A stretch of DNA of 64,000 bases from Pseudoalteromonas piscicida (GCF_002208135.1 NZ_CP021646.1:789501-853500); one strand, 5' to 3'; counted from the first letter of the stretch, positions 24,855 to 35,676 are shown. Numbers and translations are program-made. Notes: generated from the letters alone by a model not told the origin.

Positions 24855-26081
24855 TTACTTTTTCTTTTTAACCTTGGCGGCTTTCTTTTTCGCCTTGATT
24901 TTCACCGGATCTTTTTTCTTCTTCGGTGCTTTTGCTTCTTTATGTTTAGGTTCAAGGCCTTTAATTACACGGCGCTTCAGCTTTTGGTCGGTGTAACGCT
25001 CAACCTTACCTAAAACTTCAACATCATGGGCTTCAACCAAAGAAACCGCGGTGCCTTTTTTACCAGCGCGGCCTGTACGACCGATGCGGTGTACATAAAT
25101 ATCTGCGGTGCGTGGCATATCAAAGTTAAATACGTGGCTGATATCCGCAACGTCGATACCACGGGCTGCAACATCTGTTGCCACTAAGATATTCGTCTTA
25201 CCACTGTGAAAGCTTGCCATCGCAGCCATACGTTTGTCTTGTGGCATTTCACCACGTAGCCAAGTGGTTTTAATGCCTTTAGCAAATAGCTCACCAACGA
25301 GGGTTTCTAGGCGTTCACGTGTTTTTACGAAGATGAGCGCTTTGGTTACTTCTTCGTCATCAAGCAGCTGTGCGAGCAAATTGACTTTGTGCTCGTAGTT
25401 ATCTGCAAGGTGAACCCACTGATGAATTTTACCTTTTTCTTTACGTGATGGGGTGGCTTCAAGTAGTGCTGGGTCTTGTAATATACGCTCAGCAAACCTC
25501 TCGACGCTTTCGCCCTCAAGGGTTGCAGAGAACAAAAAGCATTGACGACGGTTAACCGCTTCAGAGCAAATACGTAGCATTTCTTTTCGAAAGCCCATGT
25601 CTAGCATGCGGTCGGCTTCATCTAAGATCAGTAGCTCAACATTTTCTGCGTGGAAGTTCTCGGTTTCAAGATATTCCATCAAACGACCTGGGGTTGCGAT
25701 AAGGATATCATTGTTCTTTTCGAAGATTTCTTTGTGACTGCCGTAATTAATACCGCCAGTTACCACGCCTATTTTAAGGTTAACACCTGCGGCAAGGAGT
25801 TCACATTGCTCGTGTATTTGATAGGCAAGTTCACGCGTTGGCGTCATGATAAGTACGCGGGCAAAGCCTGGCTCTTTGCGAGGGAAATCAAGCAAATACT
25901 GAATCGCAGGGATCAAGAATGCAGCGGTTTTACCCGTACCGGTTGGTGCGCTGGCGAGAATATCTCGGCCAATTAGCGCTTCAGGAATAGCCATCTGTTG
26001 AATGCTGGTGGGAGTATCGAAACCCATTTTTTTAATCGCACTAATCAGCTTGCTGTCTAAATCAAATTCAGTAAATTGCAT
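24855..26081 (-). CDS. srmB: DEAD-box ATP-dependent RNA helicase SrmB
   Basis: 408 aa. Q motif (GFDTPTSIQQMAIP), Walker A APTGTGKTAAF, DEAD box ILDEADRMLDMGF, SAT (LFSATLEG) and the C-terminal HRIGRTGRAGKKG are all present. A Lys-rich tail (residues ~375-408) is suited to RNA binding. SrmB assists 50S subunit assembly. The assignment to SrmB among paralogues rests on sequence character and on the divergent trmN6 neighbour, the same arrangement as in E. coli. Confidence 0.93.
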   Translation of the reverse strand: MQFTEFDLDSKLISAIKKMGFDTPTSIQQMAIPEALIGRDILASAPTGTGKTAAFLIPAIQYLLDFPRKEPGFARVLIMTPTRELAYQIHEQCELLAAGVNLKIGVVTGGINYGSHKEIFEKNNDILIATPGRLMEYLETENFHAENVELLILDEADRMLDMGFRKEMLRICSEAVNRRQCFLFSATLEGESVERFAERILQDPALLEATPSRKEKGKIHQWVHLADNYEHKVNLLAQLLDDEEVTKALIFVKTRERLETLVGELFAKGIKTTWLRGEMPQDKRMAAMASFHSGKTNILVATDVAARGIDVADISHVFNFDMPRTADIYVHRIGRTGRAGKKGTAVSLVEAHDVEVLGKVERYTDQKLKRRVIKGLEPKHKEAKAPKKKKDPVKIKAKKKAAKVKKKK

Positions 26082-26148
26082 ATTGCATCACAAATAAAGG
26101 ACAATAGCGGAATTATACGTTGCTATTGCATTTTCTCAAAGGTATAGG

Positions 26149-26853
26149 ATGTCTCAGTTTGCATTTAAACAGTTTTCGGTCACCCAGCATCATGCGGCAA
26201 TGAAGGTTTCGACGGATGGTATTTTGCTTGGCGCATGGGTTTCACTCGCTGAGTCCAACCGGATTGTTGATGTCGGAACGGGAACCGGGCTTATCGCATT
26301 GATGTGTAAACAGCGAAGTCCAACAAGCAAAGTCCATGCGGTTGAGCTTGATGAAGATGCGTTAAAGGATGCAGAATTTAATATCGAGCACAGCCCGTGG
26401 CCTGATATTGAGCTACATCGCTGTGCAATACAAGAGTTTGATACCGAGCTGCGCTTTGACCTCATGGTATCAAACCCACCTTATTTCAATGCTAGCTTGA
26501 AAGGAGAAAATCAAGCGAGAAATAGAGCGAGGCATACAGACAGCTTAAGTTTTGATGCGTTGCTTGATGCCTTCGAAAAGTTTACGACGGACGCTGGGCA
26601 ACTTGCGGTAATTTTACCTTATAAAGAGAGCTTGCTTTTTTGTCAGCTTGCCAAGGCGCGAAATTGGTTTCTTGTTTCAAGCTGCGCAGTCAAAGCCACC
26701 CCAAGTAAATCTTACTCTCGCAGATTGCTCCAGATCGCCAAGCAAAATGTGCCACAATCAAGCCAAGAGCAATCACTGGTGATATACGATGTAGATAGGC
26801 AATATACGAATGATTTTATTTCTTTATGTCGTGAGTTTTACCTGAAAATGTGA
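26149..26853 (+). CDS. trmN6: tRNA1(Val) (adenine(37)-N6)-methyltransferase
   Basis: 234 aa, class I SAM-dependent methyltransferase. FKQFSVTQ near the start, the SAM loop VDVGTGTGLIALM, and the N6-adenine catalytic motif SNPPYF (about residue 106) are diagnostic of the YfiC/TrmN6 family. It methylates A37 of tRNA1-Val. Divergent from srmB with ~67 bp between starts, as in E. coli. Confidence 0.93.
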   Translation: MSQFAFKQFSVTQHHAAMKVSTDGILLGAWVSLAESNRIVDVGTGTGLIALMCKQRSPTSKVHAVELDEDALKDAEFNIEHSPWPDIELHRCAIQEFDTELRFDLMVSNPPYFNASLKGENQARNRARHTDSLSFDALLDAFEKFTTDAGQLAVILPYKESLLFCQLAKARNWFLVSSCAVKATPSKSYSRRLLQIAKQNVPQSSQEQSLVIYDVDRQYTNDFISLCREFYLKM

Positions 26854-26983
26854 TGGGTATTTTTTTACACGTATCGCGATTTATCTTCTACACTTCAGCT
26901 GAGAAATAGTAAGAGTCATCGTATCAAAAGTACTGTCTGATTTATGTGTACTTGACTGGTTTAAATCGCTTGTGTAGGTGTTC

Positions 26984-28582
26984 ATGAAAAAAGCAGATAT
27001 CCCAAATAACGAAGAAAATCGTCTCAAAGCGCTGCGAGAATACAAGGTATTAGATACTGCAGCAGAAGCAAACCTCGATGAAATTACGCAGCTGGTGTCG
27101 GAGATTTGTGAAACGCCAATAGCTCTTATTAGCTTGATAGACACAAATCGCCAGTGGTTTAAATCCAAGGTGGGGCTCGATGTAGATGAAACCCATCGAG
27201 ATATTTCCTTTTGTTCTCACGCTATTTTGCAAGAAGAGGTCTTTGAGGTGCAAGACGCCTTAGAAGATGAGCGTTTTTTTGACAATCCACTGGTTACTGG
27301 TGGCCCGAAAATCCGCCATTATTCTGGTGCACCTCTGATTAGCTCTGGTGGTTATAAGGTAGGCACCATTTGTGCTATCAGTGATCAGCCTAAAAAGCTC
27401 ACCGATTTGCAAAGAAAAACACTCGTGACCTTGGGTCGTCAGGTGATTCGACAATTTGAACTGCGCAGAGAAGTGAACGTACTCAAGCTACTCAATGATT
27501 CCAAAGACAATTTCTTATCTGATATCAGCCATGAGCTACACACCCAGTTAAACGCAGTGATTGGTTTTAATGATGTGGTACTTAACTCGCAAGAGGCTGC
27601 CGGGTTTTCTGAAGCTACGGTAAGTTACTTACAAAATATTGAAGCGGGAGGCAGCAAGCTACTTTCCGTAATTGATTCCGTTTTAGAGCTGGAATTAATC
27701 GAAGGAGATAAGGTGCAGTTTGAACCAACGCCTTGTTCTTTACCTGAGATACTCAAACAATCGACCGCCAAATTGGCCACAGAGGCCAAGCAACGCAATG
27801 TAAAGATATCTTCTGTGATTACAGGCGCACACCAAGGCCAAGTTTTATATCTAGACAAAAATAAACTGGCTAGAGTGCTTGATACTTTATTAGATATTGC
27901 AGTAAAGAGCAGTGAGTATGGTCAGGAAGTTATGCTGCGCGCGTTTGTGATCGGCAGTGAGATTCAATTTATCATTAAAGACAGAGGTCGAGGACTTTCA
28001 GCTACAGAGCAAACCAATTTGTTTGACCGTTTTAGTATGTTTGAGGAACGCAGTAACTTTGGTGCGGGCTTAAGTTTGTGCGTGACTAAATCACTGATAG
28101 AAATAATGGATGGGCGGATCAGTGTATCGAGTCAAGAAGCTGAAGGAACTGAAGTTGTATTTATCATTCCATGTAAAAGTGATAGCGAGGCAAAAGTTAC
28201 TCCTCCACCTAAGACTGAGCACATTGCAATTTTCTATCATCACATTGGCGTAATTGAAGATAATCCGCTTAATCAATTATTGATCACAGCAATACTTGAT
28301 AAGCTCAATTGTAGCTATGATATTTTTGAGTCAGCAGAAGATTATTTTGAGGCTGCAAAAGAAACGCACTTCGATATGATTTTTATGGATGTTAATTTGC
28401 CGGGGATGAATGGCACAGAGGCGGCGCAGTTAATTAAACAGGAAAACGCGAGGTTGCCTATACTCGCGATCACTGCAGATATCTTTTTGACCCAAGCACA
28501 AAATGAGGTTTTTGATAATGTGATCCATAAACCCTACAAGCTGTCGCAAATTGAGGCCGCATTGAGTCAATTTTACAGTTAA
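26984..28582 (+). CDS. GAF-hybrid histidine kinase with degenerate ATP-binding N-box
   Basis: About 532 aa from ATG 26984. GAF domain (residues ~20-155), HisKA with DISHELHTQLNAVIGF (phospho-acceptor His present, the usual R and P replaced by H and Q), HATPase_c region (~270-400), and C-terminal receiver (~420-530) with the phospho-acceptor Asp in MDVNLPGMNG plus ITAD and HKPY. The N-box reads RVLDTLLDIAVK where NLLxNAxK is expected, so both Asn positions are lost, and the G1 box reads DRGRGLS. ATP binding may be weak or lost. No membrane helix is seen. The gene is single, following trmN6 by ~130 bp. Confidence 0.85.
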   Translation: MKKADIPNNEENRLKALREYKVLDTAAEANLDEITQLVSEICETPIALISLIDTNRQWFKSKVGLDVDETHRDISFCSHAILQEEVFEVQDALEDERFFDNPLVTGGPKIRHYSGAPLISSGGYKVGTICAISDQPKKLTDLQRKTLVTLGRQVIRQFELRREVNVLKLLNDSKDNFLSDISHELHTQLNAVIGFNDVVLNSQEAAGFSEATVSYLQNIEAGGSKLLSVIDSVLELELIEGDKVQFEPTPCSLPEILKQSTAKLATEAKQRNVKISSVITGAHQGQVLYLDKNKLARVLDTLLDIAVKSSEYGQEVMLRAFVIGSEIQFIIKDRGRGLSATEQTNLFDRFSMFEERSNFGAGLSLCVTKSLIEIMDGRISVSSQEAEGTEVVFIIPCKSDSEAKVTPPPKTEHIAIFYHHIGVIEDNPLNQLLITAILDKLNCSYDIFESAEDYFEAAKETHFDMIFMDVNLPGMNGTEAAQLIKQENARLPILAITADIFLTQAQNEVFDNVIHKPYKLSQIEAALSQFYS

Positions 28583-28631
28583 CAACAAGACTGAACGTTA
28601 ACACTTTGGGTTAGTGCTAACGCCTACTGCG

Positions 28632-29156
28632 CTAAACATCTAATTCGGCGTATTCCGTCATGATTTGCTCTATCCAAGTTGCGATACGCTCGTCGCTTTT
28701 GTCGTATTGACTGTCCTCATCTAGTGCTAGGCCAACAAACTGATTTTTATCTTCGGTAAGTGCTTTTGACGCTTCAAATTCATAGTCGTCTGAATTTGGC
28801 CAGTAACCTAAAAAAGTGACGCCTTGAGGGGCAATTTTTTCATGTAGCATACCTAGTGCATCTTGAAACCATTCACCATAACCTTGTTGGTCACCCATGC
28901 CGAATAGCGCTATCACTTTGTTGCTCAAATCAACGCTGTCGATATCGTCCCAGTGAGACTCCCAGTCTTCCTGAAGTTCGCCGAAGTCCCATGTTGAGAT
29001 ACCAAAAATGAGGAAGTCAAACTGCTCAGCTTGTTTTAGCGGCTCGTCCTTAATATTAAATAAGGTAATTGTGTCTTTGCCGATGATTTCCTGAATCTTT
29101 TCTGCGGCCATTTCTGTGTAACATGTTGTCGAGCCGTAAAATAACCCAATTTGCAT
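28632..29156 (-). CDS. fldB: Flavodoxin 2
   Basis: 174 aa from ATG 29156, close to FldB of E. coli (173). FMN phosphate loop [13 protein letters not shown] at the start, then [16 protein letters not shown] and [13 protein letters not shown], which hold the isoalloxazine. It is an electron carrier. The divergent xerD followed by dsbC-recJ-prfB-lysS reproduces the E. coli order exactly, supporting fldB over fldA. The open frame extends to 29198, but the family start is MQIGLFYG. Confidence 0.93.
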   Translation of the reverse strand: MQIGLFYGSTTCYTEMAAEKIQEIIGKDTITLFNIKDEPLKQAEQFDFLIFGISTWDFGELQEDWESHWDDIDSVDLSNKVIALFGMGDQQGYGEWFQDALGMLHEKIAPQGVTFLGYWPNSDDYEFEASKALTEDKNQFVGLALDEDSQYDKSDERIATWIEQIMTEYAELDV

Positions 29157-29236
29157 TGTATTTATCACTTTCAATTTGACTGGTATTATAGGTGGCAAGT
29201 CTACATCATGACGTTAATAATTAATACAGGTACTCT

Positions 29237-30160
29237 GTGAGCGAACACCAAGCAACTTCCCATACACTGTCCGATCCGCAATATATAGAAGCCTTTTTAG
29301 ATGCGCTATTTTTGGAGCAAGGGCTCAGTGAAAATACCATTGCAGCCTATCGCAGCGACCTTGAAAAATTTCTCTTATTCATAAAAGCAGAAACCTCTGT
29401 GTCTTCTTTATTGGCAATCACAAGTCAGGACGTTGAGGCTTATTTGGCACACAGAATAGACAAGGGCTTAAAAGCAAAGAGTAACGCGCGAGCCATCAGT
29501 GCATTAAAGCGATTTTATTTATATTGGCTGCGAGAAAAAGAAATAGTGCAGTCTCCACTGGATACTATTGCGCAACCTAAAACAACACTGTCGTTGCCAA
29601 AAACCTTGTCAGAGCAAGAAGTTGAGGCCTTGTTAAACGCTCCTGATTGTGACGACCCTATGGGGCTAAGAGATAAAGCAATGCTCGAGCTCTTGTATGC
29701 CACAGGGTTGCGCGTGACTGAACTGGTCGGGCTAAGAATGGAGCAAGTCAACATGAGGCAAGCTGTTGTACTTGTGCGTGGTAAGGGCGGCAAAGAACGC
29801 TTAGTGCCGATGGGTGAAGAAGCATTGCATTGGATTGAACAATTTCTCAAAAAAGGGCGGGGCTTAATGATCAAGCATGCTACCGATTTTGTCTTTCCAT
29901 CCAAGCGCGGTATAGGTATGACGAGACAAACTTTTTGGCATCGGATAAAACACTATGCTATTTTGGCAGACGTAAAGTCGCCGTTATCGCCACATACGTT
30001 ACGTCATGCTTTTGCAACACATTTATTGAATCATGGCGCTGACTTGCGAGTTGTGCAAATGATGCTTGGCCATAGCGACTTGTCGACGACTCAAATTTAT
30101 ACACATGTTGCCAGTGAACGTTTAAAAACATTGCACCAGCAGCATCACCCAAGAGCTTAA
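29237..30160 (+). CDS. xerD: Tyrosine recombinase XerD
   Basis: 307 aa, start GTG 29237. The SAM-like N-terminal domain (LSENTIAAYRSDLEKF) precedes the catalytic domain, with Arg in TGLRVTELVGL, HTLRHAFATHLL, HSDLSTTQIYTH and the nucleophile Tyr. With XerC it resolves chromosome dimers at dif during division. Chromosomal context with dsbC and recJ marks it as the housekeeping XerD, not an island integrase. Confidence 0.96.
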   Translation: MSEHQATSHTLSDPQYIEAFLDALFLEQGLSENTIAAYRSDLEKFLLFIKAETSVSSLLAITSQDVEAYLAHRIDKGLKAKSNARAISALKRFYLYWLREKEIVQSPLDTIAQPKTTLSLPKTLSEQEVEALLNAPDCDDPMGLRDKAMLELLYATGLRVTELVGLRMEQVNMRQAVVLVRGKGGKERLVPMGEEALHWIEQFLKKGRGLMIKHATDFVFPSKRGIGMTRQTFWHRIKHYAILADVKSPLSPHTLRHAFATHLLNHGADLRVVQMMLGHSDLSTTQIYTHVASERLKTLHQQHHPRA

Positions 30161-30258
30161 TTTTTGTTGCTTGGGAATTATTTATGGTTACTCCGGTCTT
30201 AGTGAGTAACACAAAGGGGCGTGTGATCCCCTCAAATAACAGGTTTAGAGAGAACATA

Positions 30259-30996
30259 ATGAAAAAACTAATAGTTGCCGCTTCACTGGCATTGAGCTTT
30301 GGCGCTTTCGCTGAGCAAGTTGAGGGTCCTGTCGCACCAACAGCACCAGTAGACCCAATTACGACGCAATTTAGCGGATTGGGTATAACGGTTAAGCAAA
30401 TCAAAGATAGTCCGCTTGCTGGCTTAAAAACAGTGATCACAGATAAAGGGGTGCTGTATTCAAGTGCCGATGGTAAATATCTGATTCAGGGAACGATGAT
30501 CGATCTTGATAACCGCCGTAATATCACCGAAGACGCGTTGAGTGATGTGCGCCAGAAAGGTATCGCGGAATACGAAGACTCAATGATCGTCTACAAAGCG
30601 GAAAATGAAAAACATCAAATCACGGTATTCACAGACATTACTTGTGGCTACTGCCGCAAACTTCACCGTGAATTAGAAGATTACTTAGCGGCAGGTATTA
30701 CCGTGAAATACCTAGCTTTCCCACGTGGTGGTTTGCGTGGTTCAGGCTATGAAGATTTGAAAAACGTATGGTGTGCAAAAGATGCAGCGGCTGCACTTAC
30801 TGAGGCGAAAGCTGGTGGTGAAGTGAAGCCAGTTGAAAACTGCCAAGCGCCAGTAGCCGAGCACTATCAACTTGGGCAAAGCTTTGGTATTTCAGGAACA
30901 CCAGCGATCATTCTTGAAGATGGTTCTATGATCCCAGGTTATCAACCTGCAGCGGCTATCGCACAAATGCTAGACGCAAATAGCCCTAAGTCATAA
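30259..30996 (+). CDS. dsbC: Periplasmic thiol:disulfide isomerase DsbC
   Basis: 245 aa from ATG 30259. Sec signal (KKLIVAASLALSFGAFA, cut before EQV), N-terminal dimerisation domain, then a thioredoxin fold with the active site CGYC (DITCGYCRKLH) and a cis-Pro loop in SGTPAI. It rearranges wrong disulfides in the periplasm. The reading frame is open to 30184, but only the internal start gives a signal peptide. A clear terminator follows at 31060. Confidence 0.95.
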   Translation: MKKLIVAASLALSFGAFAEQVEGPVAPTAPVDPITTQFSGLGITVKQIKDSPLAGLKTVITDKGVLYSSADGKYLIQGTMIDLDNRRNITEDALSDVRQKGIAEYEDSMIVYKAENEKHQITVFTDITCGYCRKLHRELEDYLAAGITVKYLAFPRGGLRGSGYEDLKNVWCAKDAAAALTEAKAGGEVKPVENCQAPVAEHYQLGQSFGISGTPAIILEDGSMIPGYQPAAAIAQMLDANSPKS

Positions 30997-31059
30997 TGAC
31001 TCACGCTTAGCGATGGAGTTCGCGTTGAGAACTCGATAAGATAGCAAGATAAAGAATAT

Positions 31060-31083
31060 AAAAGGCCATTTTGGCCTTTTTTG
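31060..31083 (+). terminator. Intrinsic terminator after dsbC
   Basis: Stem AAAAGGCCA/TGGCCTTTT with TTT loop and T-rich end, 63 bp after dsbC and just before recJ. Confidence 0.85.
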
Positions 31084-31097
31084 TTTTGTGAAAAAGT

Positions 31098-32828
31098 ATG
31101 CATACAGAAATTAAACCAAGAGAGCGGGTTGATGACAGCCATTTACCGGCTTCACTACATCCCGTGATCAAACAGCTTTATGCTGCCAGAGGGGTTAAAT
31201 CGGTCGTTGAACTCGATAATAGCGCCGCAACCTTACACGATTTTAAATTATTTAAAGACATCGAGCTTGCAAGCCAAATTCTGGCTGAAGCACTTTCTTT
31301 GCAACAACAAGTGTTGATTGTTGGCGACTTTGACGCCGATGGCGCAACGAGCACCGCCGTATTAATGGAGGGGTTGCCTCAGTTTGGTTTTCAGCATGTG
31401 GATTACCTCGTGCCGGATAGATTTAGCTTGGGGTACGGCCTAAGCCCTGCATTGGCCGAGCAAATCGTCGCCATAAAACCTGATTTGGTTATCACCGTAG
31501 ATAATGGTATTTCCTGTATTCGCGGCGTTGAAATCGTGAAGCAAGCGGGTATTAAAGTGATTGTTACCGATCACCATTTACAAGGCGATGAGTTACCGAT
31601 TGCCGATGCGATTGTTAATCCAAACCGCGTTGACTGCGACTTCCCGTCTAAGTCTATCGCGGGCGTTGGGGTTGCCTTTTACCTACTGATAGCATTAAGG
31701 CATTACTTACGGGCGCAAAACTATTTTGTGGAGCGAAATATCGCGATGCCAAATTTGGCGGCATTATTAGATATTGTTGCCCTAGGAACCGTGGCTGACG
31801 TTGTGGCTTTGGATGCGAATAACCGCACGTTGGTATATCAAGGGCTTGCACGGATCCGCAGTGGTCAAACGCGACCAGGGATCCAAGCGCTTATTGAAGT
31901 TTCTAACCGTAATAATGCAAGATTAAGTGCCAGTGATTTTGGCTTTGCGTTAGCGCCAAGACTCAATGCCGCGGGCCGTCTTGACGATATGAGTTTAGGT
32001 ATTGCTTGCTTGTTATCAAAAGATCTAAATCAAGCTCGCCGTATTGCTTCCGAGCTCGATAGTCTAAATATCGAACGCCGCGAGATTGAGCAGAGTATGC
32101 AGCAAGAGGCGCAAGCGGTATTGGAGCGCTTGGTACTTAAAAGCCAAGAAGTACCAGACGCCTTGTGTTTGTATCAAGATGATTGGCATCAAGGTGTGAT
32201 AGGTATTCTGGCGGGACGCTTAAAAGAAAAATACCATCGTCCGTGTATTATTTTTGCACAGGGTGACAATGGTGAGATCAAGGGCTCGTGCCGCTCCATT
32301 GAAGGGCTACACATGCGAGATCTATTGGAATCCATAAATACTCAGCATCCAGAGCTAATTGTAAAGTTCGGTGGTCATGCGATGGCAGCAGGACTGACCA
32401 TTCTAGAGTCTGAATTTGCGCTATTTAAACAGGCATTTGAACAAAATGTCAGTGCGACGCTGAGCGAAGAAGCAAAGCAAAGCATTCTGTTGACGGACGG
32501 TGAACTACCGGGTGATTGCTTTACCATGGATTTTGCTTTTGAGTTACAGCAGGCGGGCCCGTGGGGGCAGCAATTTAGTGAGCCAGTCTTTCAGGATGTA
32601 TTTGAATTAGTGCAGCAACGTATTGTTGGTGACAAACATCTAAAACTTGTACTGAAGCACCGCTCAGGCCGTTTGGTTGATGCGATAGCATTTAACGTTG
32701 ATGTTCGAGCGTGGCCAAACCTCCAGGCAACCCATGCATTATTTGCTTACCAACTAGATATCAATGAGTTCCGCGGTAAGTATAACTTGCAGCTCATCGT
32801 GCGTGAACTTCAAGCGCAATCGAATTAA
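31098..32828 (+). CDS. recJ: Single-stranded-DNA exonuclease RecJ
   Basis: 576 aa. DHH-family motifs: VGDFDADGATSTA, VTVDNGIS, VTDHHLQGDELP and, in the DHHA1 domain, KFGGHAMAAGLT. It degrades 5'-ended ssDNA in recombination and mismatch repair. Conserved position between dsbC and prfB. Confidence 0.96.
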   Translation: MHTEIKPRERVDDSHLPASLHPVIKQLYAARGVKSVVELDNSAATLHDFKLFKDIELASQILAEALSLQQQVLIVGDFDADGATSTAVLMEGLPQFGFQHVDYLVPDRFSLGYGLSPALAEQIVAIKPDLVITVDNGISCIRGVEIVKQAGIKVIVTDHHLQGDELPIADAIVNPNRVDCDFPSKSIAGVGVAFYLLIALRHYLRAQNYFVERNIAMPNLAALLDIVALGTVADVVALDANNRTLVYQGLARIRSGQTRPGIQALIEVSNRNNARLSASDFGFALAPRLNAAGRLDDMSLGIACLLSKDLNQARRIASELDSLNIERREIEQSMQQEAQAVLERLVLKSQEVPDALCLYQDDWHQGVIGILAGRLKEKYHRPCIIFAQGDNGEIKGSCRSIEGLHMRDLLESINTQHPELIVKFGGHAMAAGLTILESEFALFKQAFEQNVSATLSEEAKQSILLTDGELPGDCFTMDFAFELQQAGPWGQQFSEPVFQDVFELVQQRIVGDKHLKLVLKHRSGRLVDAIAFNVDVRAWPNLQATHALFAYQLDINEFRGKYNLQLIVRELQAQSN

Positions 32829-32999
32829 CAGAGATGTCGGCACTGAGTTTGGTAAAAAACTCCCAAAATTCTCACTTAAAAGGATGCTAAGCGCGGTTAT
32901 TATTTGATACTATTGGTCGCTTAAATCTATGGTCTGGCCCGTTGTCAGGCCTGTTTGTGAATTCACAAACCGACAAATTTAGTTCTGGAGTAATGGTAA

Positions 33000-34098
33000 A
33001 TGTTTGAAGTGAATCCTGTGATTAACCAAATCAAGGAAATTCGCGAACGTACAGAGCTTCTTAGGGGGTATCTTTGACTACGCTCTAAAGCAAGAGCGTT
33101 TAGAAGAAGTTAATGCCGAATTAGAAGATCCTGCTGTATGGAATGAGCCGGAGAGAGCCCAAGCACTGGGCAAAGAAAAATCAAATTTAGAAGTGATTGT
33201 TGAAACCATCGACAATCTTGTGGCTGGTGCTGATGATGCTGAAGGTCTAGTTGAACTTGCCGTGGAAGCCGAAGATGAAGAAACATTCACTGAAGCAGAG
33301 CAAGAAGTCAACGGCCTGGTTGAGCAACTGGAAAAACTAGAGTTTCGTCGAATGTTCTCTGGTGAGCAGGATGCTAACGATGCCTACATCGACTTACAGT
33401 CAGGTTCTGGCGGCACTGAAGCTCAAGACTGGTGTAACATGTTGCTGCGCATGTACTTGCGCTGGGCTGAGGCGAAAGGCTTTAAAGCTGAAATCGTTGA
33501 AGCGACTGATGGTGATGTTGCTGGTATTAAGGGCGCGACAGTTAAAGTCACGGGTGAATATGCTTACGGTTGGCTTCGTACAGAAACGGGCGTACACCGC
33601 TTAGTACGTAAGAGTCCTTTTGATTCAGGCGGTCGTCGTCATACTTCGTTTGCTTCTGTATTCGTTTACCCAGAAATTGACGACAATATCGAAATCGATA
33701 TTAATCCTGCAGATCTTCGTATCGATGTATATCGTGCATCGGGCGCGGGTGGTCAGCACGTTAACCGTACCGAATCTGCGGTACGTATTACACACTTACC
33801 GACCAACACGGTAGTGCAGTGTCAGAATGACCGTTCGCAGCACAAGAACAAAGATCAAGCGATGAAGCAGTTAAAGGCGAAATTGTTTGAACTAGAACTG
33901 CAAAAGCAAAACGCTGAAAAACAAGCCCAAGAAGATGCAAAATCTGACATCGGTTGGGGCAGCCAAATCCGCTCATACGTGCTAGATGATTCACGTATTA
34001 AAGATTTGCGTACAGGTATTGAAAATCGCAATACCCAAGCCGTATTAGACGGCGATTTAGACAAATTTATCGAAGCAAGCCTGAAATCAGGCCTTTAA
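33000..34098 (+). CDS. prfB: Peptide chain release factor 2, with programmed +1 frameshift
   Basis: ATG 33000. An in-frame UGA is codon 26 (33075-33077) in the classic context AGGGGG-TAT-CTT-TGA-C, with an SD-like AGGGGG three bases before the CTT. After a +1 shift at CUU_U, translation continues at GAC 33076 to the stop at 34098, giving 365 aa. The GGQ catalytic loop is present ([14 protein letters not shown]). The SPF motif in KSPFDSGG places it as RF2, which reads UGA and UAA. The frameshift is the known autoregulatory device, so this is not a pseudogene. Confidence 0.97.
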
Positions 34099-34125
34099 TC
34101 CACAAGCTAAACTAAGAGCTAAACA

Positions 34126-35676
34126 ATGACAGATCACAATCAAGACGAAAATAAACTTATTGCTGAGCGTCGTGGCAAGCTAGATGCGATCCGGGAAAAT
34201 TGCCCTGCAAATGGCCACCCGAACTCATTCCGCCGCGAAGACTACACACAAGATCTACAAGCTAAGTTTGGTGATAAATCGAAGGAAGAGCTAGTAGAGC
34301 TTGATCATCATGTTTCTGTTGCGGGTCGTTTGCTTGCGAAACGTGGTCCTTTCTTAGTGTTGCAAGACATGAAAGGTCGCATTCAGGCTTATGCTTCAAA
34401 AGATGTACAAAAAGATCTAAAAGAGAAGTATGGCCAGTTAGATATCGGCGATATCGTTGGTGTTAAAGGTCCGCTTCATAAATCAGGTAAAGGTGATCTA
34501 TACGTAGACATGGTTGAGTATGAACTACTGACTAAGTCGCTACGTCCACTACCTGAAAAATTCCATGGTTTGACTGACCAAGAAGCGAAATATCGTCAGC
34601 GTTATGTTGATTTGATCACTAACATGGATACGCGCGAAACATTCCGTATTCGTTCAAAGGTGATTGAAGGTATTCGCCGTTTCTTAGCTGAGCGTGACTT
34701 TATGGAAGTGGAAACGCCGATGCTACAGGTTATTCCTGGCGGTGCGTCTGCACGTCCATTCGTAACGCATCACAATGCACTAGATATTGATATGTATCTA
34801 CGTATCGCGCCTGAGCTATACCTTAAGCGTCTAGTGGTTGGTGGTTTTGAGCGTGTATTCGAAATCAACCGTAACTTCCGTAACGAAGGTTTATCAACGC
34901 GTCATAATCCAGAATTCACTATGATTGAGTTCTATCAAGCATACGCGGATTACAATGATTTGATGAACTTAACTGAAGACATGTTACGTACCGTGGCACA
35001 AGATGTGTTAGGCACCACTACAGTTATTAATACTGTGAAGAATGCTGAAGGCGAAGTGACAGAGACGATTGAGTATGACTTTGGTAGTGCGTTCCAGCGT
35101 TTGTCTATGGCTGATGCTATTTTACAATATGGCCCAGATGCCGAAGCACAAGCTGAAATCTTCAAAGACCCAGAAAACCACTTTGAAGCACTAAAAGCAT
35201 ACGCTAAGAAAGTTCACGTTAAAATCCCTGAAAACTGCGTATGGGGCCCAGGTAAGTTCCTATGTGAAATCTTTGAAGAAGTCGCTGAGCACAGACTTAT
35301 CCAACCGACGTTCATCACTGAATATCCTTGGGAAGTGTCTCCGCTGGCGCGTCGTAACGATGAAAACCCATTTATCACAGACCGCTTCGAGTTCTTCGTG
35401 GGTGGCCGTGAGCTTGCAAATGGTTTCTCTGAGCTTAATGATGCTGAAGATCAAGCTGCGCGCTTTACTCGCCAAGTGGAAGAAAAAGATGCAGGTGACG
35501 ATGAAGCAATGCACTACGATGCGGATTATATCCGTGCGCTAGAGCATGGTTTACCACCAACAGCAGGTGAGGGGATTGGTATTGATCGCCTAGTGATGTT
35601 GTTCACGGACTCACCGACTATTAAAGACGTTATTTTGTTCCCACACATGCGTCCTGAAGTACAAGCTGAACAGTAA
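34126..35676 (+). CDS. lysS: Lysyl-tRNA synthetase (class II)
   Basis: 516 aa. OB-fold anticodon-binding domain (residues ~60-160) followed by the class II catalytic core: motif 2 [20 protein letters not shown] and motif 3 [13 protein letters not shown]. Directly downstream of prfB (27 bp), as in E. coli, and probably co-transcribed. A strong terminator follows. Confidence 0.97.
   Translation: MTDHNQDENKLIAERRGKLDAIRENCPANGHPNSFRREDYTQDLQAKFGDKSKEELVELDHHVSVAGRLLAKRGPFLVLQDMKGRIQAYASKDVQKDLKEKYGQLDIGDIVGVKGPLHKSGKGDLYVDMVEYELLTKSLRPLPEKFHGLTDQEAKYRQRYVDLITNMDTRETFRIRSKVIEGIRRFLAERDFMEVETPMLQVIPGGASARPFVTHHNALDIDMYLRIAPELYLKRLVVGGFERVFEINRNFRNEGLSTRHNPEFTMIEFYQAYADYNDLMNLTEDMLRTVAQDVLGTTTVINTVKNAEGEVTETIEYDFGSAFQRLSMADAILQYGPDAEAQAEIFKDPENHFEALKAYAKKVHVKIPENCVWGPGKFLCEIFEEVAEHRLIQPTFITEYPWEVSPLARRNDENPFITDRFEFFVGGRELANGFSELNDAEDQAARFTRQVEEKDAGDDEAMHYDADYIRALEHGLPPTAGEGIGIDRLVMLFTDSPTIKDVILFPHMRPEVQAEQ

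Noticed and set aside
29237..30160. Tyrosine recombinase as sign of an integrated element
   Set aside because: Sequence and the fldB-xerD-dsbC-recJ context show it is the housekeeping XerD.
33075..33077. In-frame stop making prfB look like a pseudogene
   Set aside because: It is the known programmed frameshift site, with the SD-like element and CTT-TGA-C intact.
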